The notes beneath the pieces are model-generated. The model saw nothing but the letters and a program-made list of their open reading frames with translations. It did no database searches and had not been told where the DNA came from. The translations under genes and the position numbers were made by a program. Below are positions 1 through 13,123 of a stretch of 64,000 nt of DNA, in pieces; within the stretch, counting starts at the first letter, position 1, and each line of letters opens with the position of its first letter. The stretch comes from Diplolepis rosae (taxonomy: Eukaryota; Arthropoda; Insecta; Hymenoptera; Diplolepididae): positions 2,294,001 to 2,358,000 of the forward strand of contig JAPYXD010000746.1 of the NCBI GenBank assembly GCA_030998225.1. The letters are read 5' to 3'.

Positions 1-246
1 AAGAAAGTTTTATTCATTGCTTACATCAGAAGAAGAGGTAATTATTAGTTAATTTACAAGCCTATATTTTTACAAATCTAATTAAAACATTGGATGAACT
101 TTTTCTTTTTGTATGTTTTATTTCAAAATATTTCTGATCAATTAATTTTGTCTAGTTTCTAAAGTACACAGGATACTCCTAACCATGTTAATACGAAATT
201 TTGAACTTATATGAATTAATAACTTAAATTTGTTTTAATTTCACAG

Positions 247-3200
247 ATAAAAGAAGTGAAAAATAAACTCCAGAAATTGAATGAACGTTTATCGTTACGG
301 TTTGAAACTGCAAAGAAGTCAGTGAGCGATTTGAGTAATAAAATCGAAAAAAGCAGTTCAAATGGGTCTAATAGTTCTTCCGTTGATGCTGCATTGTCAT
401 TACCTGAAACACCACCTGAAGAACCAATCGTTGAAGAACCCGAGAAAATCTCGTGCATGCAACTTTACAAACTCATGAAATCTGCAAATAACAATATTCT
501 CTTAATTGATGTTAGGCCTCAAAACGATTATACTAATTCTCATATACAGAACAATAACTGTATACACATTCCTCCTGAAAATATAAAAAAAGGGTAAGTA
601 ACTCTTCTACGAAATTCGTACCACTTTTTCACCATTAGAATACCTATTTTTGATAAATTAAACTATCTCATTAAAATCTGATTGTCTCTTTATAGAAAAT
701 TATGTACATATTTTGAGAAAATAATTGAAGAAGAACGGTTGAAAAAATTATTTCAAAATCGAAAACATGCAGACGTGATCATTCTTTTGGACTGGGACTC
801 GACAAAAGATTCTTTGAAAGGAAATGAACCATTAAGTATTATGAAAGATCAATTAGAAAATTGGGATCCTGGCGTAAAGCACAAAAGAATAGCGATCTTG
901 GAAGGTGGTTACTCTGAATGGTTAAATCTGTATCCACAATTTGTAACTAATCCTGACGTGAAACTGCCAGTTACGCAGGAAAATGCATTAAACGAAATTT
1001 TGGAAGAATTTGAATTTCCATCCATCATAGATGATGGAATTATTAATACAAATACATCTTCTGTGAATAAAATAGCTTCAGTTGTAGATAAAAAAAGTCT
1101 GAAGGAAAATCAAACTACTAAAGATGTCATCAGAGATCGAAATATTATAGAACCAGTTAACAACTCTTACGATCTTGGAAGTAGTTGGAGATTTTCAGAA
1201 TCTCTGTATGATCAAAAGCTGGTGAATCCTTTCGCGATAGAAAACAGTTCCATGGAAAGGACGCGTTTCAAGAAAAAAGAAACGTCTTCTCAACCTAAAG
1301 ATCTCACTACTGAGAAAATCTATATTCCTCCAAAGCCAACTGTCGATCGCAGCAAGAAACCAGCTTCTCTAATTAAATCAAATACCGAAACTAAAATACT
1401 TGCGCTAATGGAAGAGATGTATTTGGTTAAGAAAAGTCGAGAAGATTTAGATAGCAAAATTTTAATTTTGGAAAAGGAGTGGCTTGAAAGCAAACTCAGT
1501 GGCAATAAAACTGCTGCAGAGCTACAATTCAGCAAATTACAAGTTAATAGGAAAGATTTAGAAATTCTAGTAAGTTTTTCTTACAATATTCATACTTAAT
1601 TATTGAATACTTCAAAGGGTAAAGTCACCTTAGGGTTATAGGAGATTCATAGAAATAAACAATTTTTTACACAAATATTACACACAAAATTTGTTCTTCA
1701 TAATCATTATTCAGGGTATACATAAATGAATAAATATTGTAAAAATGTTTTTAAAATATTTAAAAATGGTAGAGTCATGTGCTTAATAGTTCTCAAGATA
1801 GTTGTTTTACAAATGTGCAAAAAGTAGTTTCGAGAAAAACGCAAAAGAAAGAAAAAATGTATCAACTTATTGTAAATAGAAAATTTTTCTACTAGCGAGT
1901 TATAAAGTGCATTTTATTGCTGCCTGCGGGGAAAACAAATCCATTTTTTGACCCCCTAGTGGAAAAAAATCGTGTGTAACACGAGAAAAACATTTCTTTT
2001 ACTCGTGTAATTATTGACCTCGCTTTGCTCGGGCATCAAACTTCACATTCGCAAAATAAAATTTACTTTTCTTAGTTGCACAATATACTATTTTATAATA
2101 CATTTAGTCTGCAATTATTTCTAAAAGTTAAATGTATAAAATAATATTTAAAAAATTCGAATTTTTTATATTTTCAAGGTAGCCTAACTCCTAAATGTGT
2201 TAAATGTGGCTTAAACCAGGTAAATGATAGTTGTTTTTGTGTAGGAACAAAAATGCATTAAACTGGAGAATGATCTCAAAGCTATGAATGTTACAAAAGA
2301 AACAGCTCTGAAGACCGTTGATCAACCACTCCAACTGCGGTTTGGAACAACAGAGCAAAATCAAAAAGCTACATCAATAGAGCGTAAAATGATTTACGAG
2401 TGAGTATCATTTGTTTATATTTCCTTAAATATTAAACTACTTCTCTGATTTTTTTTCATATAATAATTTTTTTTTGTAGTTTGTTTGAGCAGAAGCAAAA
2501 AGAGAAGCTTTCTTTGCCTGAAGTAGCTGAAAGTACCATTCATAAGGAACCTTTGAAGGATAGCTCTACGGCAAATACTAGTCTAAAACGTTCACATTCT
2601 AGTCCCAATCTCGCCAAGGTAAAAAATTTAAAAATACAGCATCGTGTATGTATTTCAGATTTATGTACATATAAAATCTTCAAACATTAGCATTTCACTA
2701 GATTCCTGCTCTTGTTTAGTTTTATAATATATTTGCTGCAGCTCATAAATTAACTTTTTCAGAACTTAATATATAGATACATAAAACGTTTTTACAATTG
2801 TTCACAATATAGTTTAAATCGCAATTTATTAATTCCTCCCTTAACTCTTCTACATTAAATTATTTCTCGCTTGGAATTTTTGCATAAATATTCTCGATAA
2901 TTTTTATTTAATATTAATTTTTAATGAAAGGTTGAAGACCATAAAGTGCCACAAGTTGATAGATCGTCTAAGCCACACATGACACCTAAGGAAAATCGGA
3001 GCATTAATGTAAATAACAACATTAAACGTTCACCAATGAATTGGAAAGATCGTGAAACAAGGATGGAACCAGTTTTTAGAGGTGAACCTGTAAGTATTAT
3101 TAAATTAATTATAAAAATAATATTAAATTCATTGCTAAAATTTTATAATTTTATGAAATTTATGTCTCAGCTTTTTTACATATTTCTAATATTTATTATA

Positions 3201-6200
3201 TTTCTTTTATTATTACTATGGTAAAGTTCTTACGCTAAAGTAGTTTTTAGTCAAGTTTCAAAATTATAGCTGCTTTTTTTCATACATATCAAATTAAAAT
3301 GTAGTCGAAATATCCGCTGAGTAACCTATTCACAACTACAAATTTATAAAATAAATCCAAGAAATAATAAGTATTTAATGCTTATAGAAATTATTTGTGT
3401 TAGGTTGGAGAATTTAGAAATTATTTGCCTTTATTTCTAAGTACCGTCAACCGGGGCTATTATAGAATTCGCGTTTCTTTCATGTCTAAAATCATTATGG
3501 TGAAGTGTTTAAATTCGACACTTGACTAAAATGCAAGTGTTTCGACGGAGTCAGAAAAATTTCTAAAGTGTCCAGAAAATAGGACTCGAAGGTAAGCATT
3601 CTCCTAAAAATTGACTTATCCCTCATTATATACAAAATCCATATAAAATCCTTAAAAATGAATATTTTTTAGTGTACTTTTGTTTTCTCAATCTAGGATA
3701 CCTAATAATTGACATCCTTGTTGTCTAAGCTGAAGAAAAAATTATTCACTTGATCTTTTTAACAAACAAAATATTTATTCTATAATAGTCCCATTCCGAG
3801 GCTATTATAGAAGAAACCAAACATGCCTAAATAGTTTTGAAAAATTTCGATTCAAATACTAATTTTTGGTGAAGTCCGAAACAAAAAAATCTTCTTTTTT
3901 CTTTTATAATAGTCCCGGTTGACCGTAACTATTTATACAATCACAGAAATGTTAATTGTTTGCAAGTTGTAGGATTTTGTTAAATTATGCCATGTATGAT
4001 TTATAAAAATTTCTGCTGGGTAACCCATTTTTGAATAATTTTAATACCATGAAAATGTATTCCAAAATTCAAAGACTATACGAAGAAAAAATGTAACTAT
4101 TATACATTGAGAACTGAGTTCTCCCTATTATAGCACGGAACTTTAACTTGGGAAATTGGTACGACGTCCAAGCAATGTTAGCATGAAATCTTGTACATTT
4201 AGCGTAGAATGTCTTATACTATAGAAGCAACTAACACATGCCGATGTCGCTGAAGTTATTTGCTTTTAGAGTAATGTTGCCATGCAAGAAAAGGACGAAC
4301 TTTACCTTGCTATTACTTTAAAAGCATAAAACGTTGTACTTTTCGATCTTGAAGGGATCCTTGCACAAGATGTAAGAATTTTGTGCCAGGATAGCAATAA
4401 TTAAACCTGCTCCAAAAGCATTACGAGCGTTCTTGCTATTATAGTAAGGTTTTTTTCTTCGTGTAGCGTATAAATTATTTGTGCACACTAAAAAAATAAT
4501 TATTGGTTTCTTAAATTGGTATTAATGTTCTGTTTTGGAAATTTTGAATTATAAATAACGGAAAAAAATACTTTATCTGATTCTGAATTTTTATTCCAAA
4601 GATAACAAAATTGATAAAACACAATAAAATCCTTGACCATATAATTTTATTTCTCAATGAAAAACACTTTTCGAATTAATCTAATAACGTTATCTTATAT
4701 TTAAAGTGTTAAATTTATCCATGAGAAACCAGTAATTGTGTATTATGATTTTAATTTTTCTATAGCTATAGTATTATTTTAGCTTTATTAATTGTTTGAA
4801 TTCTTGTTTAAACGTCAAGTTCGCAATGGCACAAGAATTATAAATTTTAAAGTCAGATAAGTAGACTTCAATTAAATAGATATTTTTGTACTTTTGATGA
4901 TAATGATAATCTTCGATTAGAAAAGTATGATCAAATTTTATAATGAATAATAAATCGGAATTAAAATCTTACTAAATTCTTTAGTTTCGTGCTAAAAGAG
5001 CAATATAATATAATTTTGCAAACTAAATACAAATTACTAAATATTCATACATAAACGCACGAGTAATCTTAAACTCTGACAAATAATGTTAATACTATTA
5101 AGGGATTAAATTCTGTTACGTTTGGGAAGCTCATCCGTCATACAAAATTATATTTTTACAAACATTTTGTAGATCCATTTGAATCGAACCACTGAAGTAT
5201 TTGCGTTCATTAAATTGCAAACGAGAATACTTCAACTTGATATCTTCTTATCAGATTAAAATACCTATAGAGCAAGACATTCCGTATTTGCCGGTGAATA
5301 AATTCAAACTTTATCAGAAATCAGAAACCAGACTGATAATTCATGTGACATTGCAGCCAATATAAGATAATTTTGTTGTCACGTGTCAGTTGCCTAGCAG
5401 CTCTTCATTCTTATGATTCGGATCTGAAATTCAAAATTTAATGGTCAAAAAAATGTATTCACTTCCGGGCTATTAATCTGTTGTTACATGTAAAAAAACT
5501 TTTTATATTACTTTTCTATTAATTGTCACCGGGCACAATGGTGCAAATAAAATTCTTCAGTGTAGTTGACAAAAGTAATCCCGTAAGTATGTCTGTTACT
5601 GCAAAAATATCTTATACTTAACTGAGGAAAGTACTGATGAAAATTCTAATTTGCAGTCAGGAGGAATATTTTTAATTAAATCATGATAAAAATTCGGTTA
5701 ATATTTGAATATATTGTAATAATAATAATTTAAATTTATGTCGATTAATTTACTAAATTTAAATAGTTTAACAAATTTGGTGTCTTAATCATGATCTGGA
5801 TAATTTTACAATAATTTTTCAATTTAAGCCCCATTCTGAAGAACAAAAATGAAGCGTTGTGTTGCGGCTATATTGCAAAATTATTAGTTTCACTGTCAGT
5901 TAAATTTTTGCTGAAAAGTAGATGTGAAGATCCAAAGTTCCCAAGAGCCGATAGGAATTCTAGTGTCTTTCATATGCCCGTTATTGCTCAATCTTGTACC
6001 TTATCTATCAATGCAACAATCATTATTTTCCATGATCTAATAAAAATCTAATAATAAAGTAACCTATATTACAATCTTAAATTTATTTTTATTTATAAAT
6101 AATTAAACTATAAAATTTCTCAAAAAGATAGTAATCAAGAATTTTAGACAAAATTCCAAGTTTCAATAAACTTGTAGAATTTTAGACAAAATTCCAAGTT

Positions 6201-9122
6201 TGGATAAACTTGTAGAATTTTAAAAGTATGGAACTATAAAATCTAAATACATAGCTGGCAGATCTGAATAGCATGAGGCCTTTTTTATTTGCTAAATACA
6301 TGTAATAGAAGACTTCTATGCACGTGTATACGGAAATACTGTTTACTTATTAGGTTTCCCAATCCAATTAATTCCAGCGACCACTACTTGCTATACCAGC
6401 TGAGTATCTAAACAACTACAGATCTGGTGATCAACTAAGTAAATCGACGGAAACAAAACGTTCTATGTATTGTTGTTTATTTATCTACTTGTAATTTTAT
6501 ACCAGGTGAAGATTATGGGAGAAAAGAATAGTCCTATAAAATAGTAAAGTGTAGTTAATTGCGAAAAGTGCAACTTGCTCTACATAGTCACGTGAGAACA
6601 AAATATTCCAATACTTCGGAAAAAGATATTTGAAACTACTCAAATTTCAGTTTTGAAAATGTCTAATTTCTTCGTCTTTGGCATTAAATAATTGCCACAA
6701 GTTTAAATTGAGATTCCTGAAATGGTGTATGTAAAAAATAAATTAAGCCCACTTTATATTTTCAGTTATTTCCGAAAGGTAATATTTGAGAATCTAAAGT
6801 TTAATGTTTAGCATTGTTTTGCTGCTTTTTTAGCCCTTGGTATTTCGTATTTTAATTTATAGCTATTTAGTTTTTGTAAAGAATAACTTAGCCTTTGAGA
6901 AAAAATATTATATATATATATGATAATGAACATTTTTAAAAATCATGGGCAAGTTTTTTTCATTACAGTGCTTAAACTTAATTTTTTAATTTTTTGTTTA
7001 AATACTTATAGAGTAAACTTAAGAAACTTGAGTTTTCAATTCGAAACTTTACTTTCACAGCATCCAGGAATCACAGGACTTAAGAACTTAGGAAATTCGT
7101 GTTACATGAATAGTATAATACAGTGTTTGAGTAACACTGCAAATTTGGCGAAGTATTTCAACGATAATTCCTATGTGGAGGACCTGAATACTAGTAATGA
7201 GAATGGTACCCAAGGTCAAGTTGCCGAAGAAGTTGCCCACGTGATAAAAGCCCTTTGGCGGGGTCAATACAAAAGTATATCGCCTCGTGACCTAAAGGTA
7301 CAAAAAATTATCTGTCACTTATGTTTTTACGTTTAAATATTATTTGTAGGTATTAAATGAAAACGACTTCTTCGGATAAACCGATAACAATAAATAATCT
7401 AGTTCTAGTGTAATATTCCATTGAATTCCATTAGAATGGACTCATATTTTACAAAAAAAAAAACGAAACTTTAATACGAAATTAAATATGACTCCATTCT
7501 AAAACATAAATATCAATAGAATAGGGAATTCAAAACTATTACCATTTCTCGGAATATGTACTACACTAATACTAATACTAATACACGGCGGTTAGATTTC
7601 ATCAAGAAAGTAATTACTTTTAATATAATTTTCATCCTATAGGTTGTTATTGGTCAGTACAGGCTACAATTCGAAAGTTACGAGCAACAAGATTCACACG
7701 AATTTTTGACGTTTTTATTAGAATGGATGCATAATGACTTAAAAACAGTAAGTATTGTTATATTAATTGTACATATATATATAATATAATACTATATTAA
7801 TGTAAATTTTAAAATGTTATATTTAACCTTTTATTATGAATTTGACGTTTTTTTTCCAGAAAGACAAGATTATAGTCAGCGATCTTCTCACTCCTGCTGA
7901 GAAAGAATGGATAAAAGCAATGAATGGACAAAAATCTATGATTTCTCGATTATTCTTTGGTCAATTAAGGTCAACAATCACTTGCTCTACTTGTAGGAAT
8001 AACAGTACCACCTACGAAACTTTCAACAGTTTGACAATGTCTTTACCTTCTTCTACAAAGTGCACATTAGACGTACGTTTAACTGCTTGTTATAAATATT
8101 AGAGTGTTCACTTGAATTCACGGAAAAATACTCATCAATTCCCATTTTCGTTTATAAAAATTGATAACATGGCTTATCTCATTTCTTTGATAATTTCATC
8201 AACTTATTTTCAAAGAAAGAGAGTTTGTTTATATTTTTTTCACTTAAATTAAAATTTGGATGATGTAAACAAAATATAAAAATGTAAGAACACGAAAATC
8301 ATCTTACTCAATGTAATCAATTTTTATATTGTTAAATACATTTTTATTAAAAAGTAAAAAAAAATTCTGGCTTAGTAGCCGACCTAGAAAAGTTTTGTTT
8401 CAAATTTTCAGGACTGTATCAGTAAATACGTAAGTGGACAAAGAGTATCTGGATGGAAATGCCCGCATTGCAAAGCAGAGAGAGAGGCAACAAAAAAATT
8501 TGACTTTATTAGATTAGCGCCAATCATAGTCATACATTTGAATCGTTTCGGCGAAAGCGATGGCTGGCTAGAAAAACGAAACACTCAAGTTGATTTCCCT
8601 TTAACAGACTTTAATTTGAGGCCCTATGTAGTAAATGACTCGAATACTAACGTCAACTCTAACAATACAGGTTACAATTATAGCTTATATGCAATGTCAA
8701 ATCATTATGGAACCATGGAGGGTGGACATTATACTGCGTACTGCAAAAGTGCACCTCAAAACAAGTAAGTTGCTCTTTAACTATAGCTAATCTGGTGCAA
8801 AAATAAAATTCAAATCTATTATATATATATATATATTACATAGCAATTTTTATGCTGGAATTCGAACAGTTTTACAAATTGTAACAAGTTTTTACACATT
8901 CATAGAAAAATATAGTCATACCAAATTGTATTTCATTATGAAAATTTTCCCTCAAGTGATTGTAGTCGATCAGTTTTAAAATTGACATCTAATTTTAGAT
9001 GGTATAAATACGATGATCACACAGTCACGGAAGTTTCTTCAAATCAAGTAAAATCGCAGAACGCCAGTGCCTATTTATTATTCTACACATCATTACAAAC
9101 TGGGCTTTATTCTTATATTTAG
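247..9122 (+). CDS. USP8: USP8/UBPY-type ubiquitin carboxyl-terminal hydrolase, 5'-partial, ten exons visible
   Basis: Cysteine protease that removes ubiquitin from endocytosed receptors and ESCRT-linked cargo (family knowledge). Exons read from GT-AG sites and phase: 247-593, 696-1569, 2245-2399, 2480-2618, 2931-3089, 7061-7297, 7643-7747, 7860-8072, 8412-8764, 8999-9122; all join in frame to a TAG, giving about 901 codons. Exons 1-2 encode a rhodanese-like domain (IDVRPQNDY, then LEGGYSEW) that has no visible catalytic Cys, as in the USP8 family, followed by a charged coiled coil. Exon 4 has KRSHSSP, resembling the USP8 14-3-3 site. Exons 6-10 form the USP domain: Cys box GLKNLGNSCYMN, QQDSHEF, two zinc-ribbon CxxC pairs (CSTC, CPHC) and His box GGHYTAYC. 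The N-terminal MIT-type region of the family would lie before base 1. Intron 5 is 4 kb and full of repeats. No frame damage is seen, so the gene looks functional. Confidence 0.93.
1906..2092. repeat. Short dispersed-repeat fragment in USP8 intron 2
   Basis: GC-richer patch in an AT-rich intron. It holds a small hairpin (ACACGAG near 1978 against CTCGTGT near 2003) and ends in GCACAATATACTATTTT. Nearly the same terminus closes the hairpin composite at 11151-11167 and, inverted, opens it at 9851. I read this as a fragment of the same element family; the left end is not defined. Confidence 0.4.
3444..3925. mobile_element. 482-bp TIR element (MITE) with TA duplication, USP8 intron 5
   Basis: Terminal inverted repeats of about 23 bp: the left end starts CCGTCAACCGGGGCTATTAT and the right end read in reverse starts CGGTCAACCGGGACTATTAT. 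TA flanks both ends (3442-3443 and 3926-3927), as expected for Tc1/mariner-type insertion. An internal degenerate copy of the CTATTATAG motif lies near 3781-3815. No transposase is encoded, so it is non-autonomous. Confidence 0.75.
3928..7060 (+). other. Remainder of USP8 intron 5, no gene found
   Basis: AT-rich intronic sequence. More CTATTATAG-like motifs occur near 4128 and 4436, suggesting older copies of the neighbouring TIR element. A 38-bp tandem duplication lies at 6138-6222 and a short TA run at 6909-6921. The intron ends in a normal acceptor (TTTCACAG) at 7060. No convincing coding frame was seen. Confidence 0.6.
6138..6222. repeat. 38-bp tandem repeat, 2.2 copies
   Basis: Units 6138-6175 and 6176-6213 start AGAATTTTAGACAAAATTCC and differ at about three positions; a third partial unit follows. 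It lies inside USP8 intron 5. Confidence 0.8.
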
Positions 9123-9850
9123 GAAGAACCATCACTCTCGGGAAATTATCAAGAGAAAAAAGGTACTCTTAGATATCTCTATCTTATAGAGAGAAAGTTA
9201 AGAGGGTCTTTCAATGTTTACTTTGTCGGATAAAAGTAATAAAAGTAAAAACAAATTAACGATGTGATAATAATATGTACTCAGGTACGCATTATTACAT
9301 AGATTCTAAACAACGATTAATAATTTTAATACTGCACTTTTTCCAAGCTAAACTTATTATATTCGTTGTTTTGAGTTCACAAGGTGGAAGTATGTCGATG
9401 CTCTTATGCATTACGCTTTACAGATGTAGATGCTATTGAAGGAAATAGTTTGAAAATCATTGCTAAAATTTATTTTTGTATAGCGTCTTGAATGTACCAA
9501 CGTATCTTTCTACGCTCACTTTTAATTGGAGCAATGTAACTTCGGTGTTGCGAACAGTATTTTTTGTGAATTTCTGAGTTTCCTTACAATAAGAGTCAAA
9601 AGTCCATTCTTTATTAAAATAGTCTTTTTTTCCTATTCAAGTATTGGGTGGGCACTTATCGAATATAAAAAGATTAATCATATTGTTAAAGTTGACATTG
9701 TTATTAAAAGTTTAATGTTATTGTTTGTAATTACTGACAAAAATTAATGTTATTATGTTAAGTTGATGATGATGAAACACACTTTCGGATTCAATTTAAA
9801 ACCCATCTAATTTGATTATACCATACTTTAAGATTTAACTCTGTAATATA
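9123..9850 (+). other. 3' flank of USP8 including probable 3' UTR
   Basis: An AATAAA at 9238-9243, 115 bases after the stop codon, is a plausible poly(A) signal for the USP8 gene. The remainder is AT-rich with no recognisable gene; the 73-codon frame at 9526-9747 has no coding character. Confidence 0.5.
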
Positions 9851-11167
9851 AAATAGTATATTGCATGCTCAGTGAGAGAAATGGGTCATTTTATGGCAAG
9901 TGCGATGTTTTCGTCACGATATGTAGAGGGCCCTACACGTCTCGTGTCGAAAACATCGCACTTGCCATAAAATGACCTCTCCCACGTGGCATGCACGATA
10001 TTTTTTATAACAAGAATGGGGAATGGAGCGTTTTTCATGCGCAAGCAGCGAACGAGAAATTCCTCAGTTTCAAGTTAATAAAGTTGGATATTGAAATTTT
10101 CATAATATATCTGTAAGCGAGTATGAAATATCCATTTCATGCTCGCTGACAGACATATAATGAATATTTCATGTTAACAGCTATAAAATGGGCACATTTT
10201 CAACTTTTCCAGGAACATCGCTCGAAATGAGGAATTTCTCGTTCGCTGCGCGCGCATGAGAAATGCTCCATTTCACGTTCTTGTTATAAAAATTAATTTT
10301 TTCCAAGCAAGTATGAATTTGGCTCTTTTTCATGATTGTAAGGCGAGGCAAAAATCGACCATTTTCCTCCGAGGAAAGTAGCGGGAATAAAACAGTCCCT
10401 AGGGAGTAAAAATAATAGTGGCAATATATGTTACATTTACACCATTATTTTTACTTTCTAGTGACTGTTTTTATTCCCGCTATTCCTCATACCTACATGA
10501 AAAAAAATATCGTGTGAACGGTCAGCGAATACATTGACCATTCACTAACCTTACAATATTACGAATAAGAACGGTAAAAAAAACATTTAAATCATTGCAG
10601 TTATCAATGATCAGATTTGAATTACAAGGTGTAGGAATAAATACAATAATTTCATTTTTCATCTATAAAAACTAGAAAAACATAATATACCTATCATTAA
10701 AGGGAGTGTAGTGGTTCACTATTGGCAGAACGTCCCTACCGTCAAGGTTGACCATTGGTTAGAGTGAGACTCAACTACTTTTATCATACTTTTATCAATG
10801 GTCAATCCTGACGGTGGAGACGTTCTGCCAATAGTGAACCACTGCACTGCCTTCAATGGCAGGTATATGACGTTTTTCTAGTTTTTATAGCTGAAAAATT
10901 AAATGATTGTATTTATTCCTACACTTTCTAATTCAAATTTGATCGCAGAATCATAATTGTAATGACTTAAGTGTTTTTTTTAACCTTTTTATTCGTGATA
11001 TTGCGAGGTCAGTGAATGGTCAGTATATTCGCTGACCGTTCACTAAACCGGGCCTGCTTATCTGCTAGGGATGGGACAATAGGCTTTATTAGTCTCGTGT
11101 GATTGAAACTTGACACTCGATTTAAAAAAACCTATTTTTGTCCCTTGCCGCATAATATACTATTTTT
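9851..11167. repeat. Composite foldback element of nested hairpins
   Basis: Bounded by inverted termini, AAATAGTATATTGC at 9851 and CGCATAATATACTATTTT at 11150-11167. Inside are successive inverted repeats: perfect 30-bp arms 9884-9913/9948-9977; arms of about 60 bp at 10002-10064/10229-10292; arms of about 40 bp at 10382-10420/10440-10480; and a large imperfect palindrome at 10515-11042 whose ends contain GAACGGTCAGCGAAT. No protein is encoded. The last module recurs, truncated, at 57.3-57.6 kb and its tip at 58.96 kb, so it is a mobile family. Confidence 0.7.
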
Positions 11168-11939
11168 TTATCGACGCTGCCACCATTGTTTGGTACGTTA
11201 AAGAAACAATAGAAAATCAAAAATCCCGATTCTCAATTATTTTTGATAGCCATAACCTATATAATAGTAGTGTCGCTTGCTAAACAGACGTTCAAGTTCA
11301 AAGCAGTTCAAAGTAGCACTTCTTATGCGCTTCTAAAGAAAAAATAGTATGAGCAATTCATGCAGGGCAATCATCGACTTCCCGTACTCGTTGCTCAATA
11401 TACTATGTATTTTGAAATTAATTAAAATTGCACTTTTTTTTTTTGACAAAACTATGTGCCTGCATCGTAAATTAATTTTTTTCGATTATCATATACTTCG
11501 TCATCAGAAGTCAGAACAGATGTTGGCATGTAAACAAGGAGAAAAAATTGTAGCATTTATATTCCAATCTGATAATTTTAAGATTTAAATAGAGCAAAAT
11601 TATCAACATTGTGCTTTGTACAACATGTAAATATGTAAATATATATAAATCAATGAGACAAGTATTTCGCCATCTCAACTGGAATTTGAGCGAATCTAAG
11701 AGAGCTTTAACGTATCAGTGGAGTTTAAAACTTCTTACAATTTTTCTAAGAAAAGAAACACTAGATAATTATTAAATAATTGCGGTTTCTATAACTCCTT
11801 CACGTGAACATATATTTGCTTCGTTGTGCATTGAGTGATCACCTTATTAATATTCTTGTTTTTTCTCGATAAATCATTGAATACAATCATCGAATTAAAA
11901 TTAATCCTTATTGAACTCAAATGTAATAGCTTAAAAACA
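11168..11939. other. AT-rich interval, no gene found
   Basis: No family recognised. A 79-codon frame at 11349-11588 lacks coding features. Nothing else stands out. Confidence 0.5.
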
Positions 11940-12749
11940 CCCTATTGAAAAACTTGACGTAAAAAACGACGTCAAAATGACATAAAAAACAACGTCAAAA
12001 ATTACGTCAAAAATGACGTAAAAAACGACGTCAAAAATCACGTAAAAAACGAAGTTAAAAATTGGGACAGTTTTTGACGTCGTTTTTTATGTCGTTTTTG
12101 ACGTACTTTTTTGTCTTTAAGAAGCCTTACATTTCCTATTACATTTTTGTGACTCCTTTACGAAATGCCCATTCCACTTTGAAATAAATTATTTTATTAT
12201 ACAATAGTTCTTTTACTGATAAGCATTTCTCAATTACGATATCCAATGAACGACCGAATATAAATTGTTAAGGCTTCTTAAAGTCGAAAAATTACGTAAA
12301 AAACGTCGTAAAAAATAACGTAAAAAACTAACCCAATTTTTGACATCGTTTTTTACTTAATTTTTGACGTCGTTTTTTATGTCGTTTTTGACGTACTTTT
12401 TTGCCTTTAAGAAGCCTTAACAATTTATATTCGATCGTTCATTGGGTATCGTAATTGAGAAATGCTTATCAGTAAAAGAACTATTGTATAATAAAATAAT
12501 TTATTTCAAAGTGGAATGGGCATTTCGTAAAGGAGTCACAAAAATGTAATAGGAAATGTAAGGCTTCTTAAAGACAAAAAAGTACGTCAAAAACGACGTC
12601 AAAAATGACATAAAAAACGACGTCAAAAATGACGTAAAAAACTGTCCCAATTTTTGACCTCGTTTTTGACGTAAATTTTGACGTCGTTTTTTACGCCATT
12701 TTTGACGTCCTTTTTTACGTTATTTTTTACGTCAAGTTTTTCAACAGGG
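11940..12749. mobile_element. 810-bp foldback element built from ACGTCA/TGACGT satellite units
   Basis: Termini are inverted: CCCTATTGAAAAACTTGACG on the left, and CCCTGTTGAAAAACTTGACG reading in from the right. Long inverted arms (about 12060-12330 against 12360-12650) contain a matched pair of unique segments that each include AAGAAGCCTTA. Between and outside them are blocks of short units of the type GACGTCAAAAATGACGTAAA, with about 18 TGACGT/ACGTCA half-sites. No transposase and no clear target duplication. The lysine/valine-rich minus-strand frame here is only translated satellite. Confidence 0.75.
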
Positions 12750-13123
12750 CAGTTATTCATACTTGTATTTCGTAAGCCATAATTTTTATATTGTATTTCT
12801 AAAACACAAAACTTACTCTGCTCGCGTACACCTTGCTTGTTTATGATAAAATAATACAACAAAACATTCAAAGTATGTTTCTTTGTGTCATTTTTACTTA
12901 ACCTATTATTGCTAGTCAACATTACAATTAGTAAATCATAATAAATTATAATTAAAGTCGCTCTGCTTCTTAATCCTTTCGCGACGTCAAAATCAGAGAT
13001 GAGGTGGGAGATTGCCAGTCCTTATGGAAAATGGAAATGAAATTAGAGTTCTAAAAAGTTTGTCACGTCCCAAGCAGGGATGACAACCTTTGAGAAATTA
13101 AAATGGCGGGATCGTCGCTGCGT
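12750..13123. other. Interval left of the gypsy insertion, no gene found
   Basis: No coding feature or repeat recognised. It ends in GCGT (13120-13123), the 5' copy of the target duplication of the gypsy element. Confidence 0.5.

Noticed and set aside
11940..12749. Regularly spaced short repeats as a CRISPR-like array
   Set aside because: Units are too short, have no unique spacers and lie in a eukaryotic foldback element with inverted ends.
12623..12922. Minus-strand frame rich in VKN(D/N/E) repeats as a possible repeat protein
   Set aside because: It is the translation of the ACGTCA satellite at the edge of the foldback element and has no codon bias or conserved domain.
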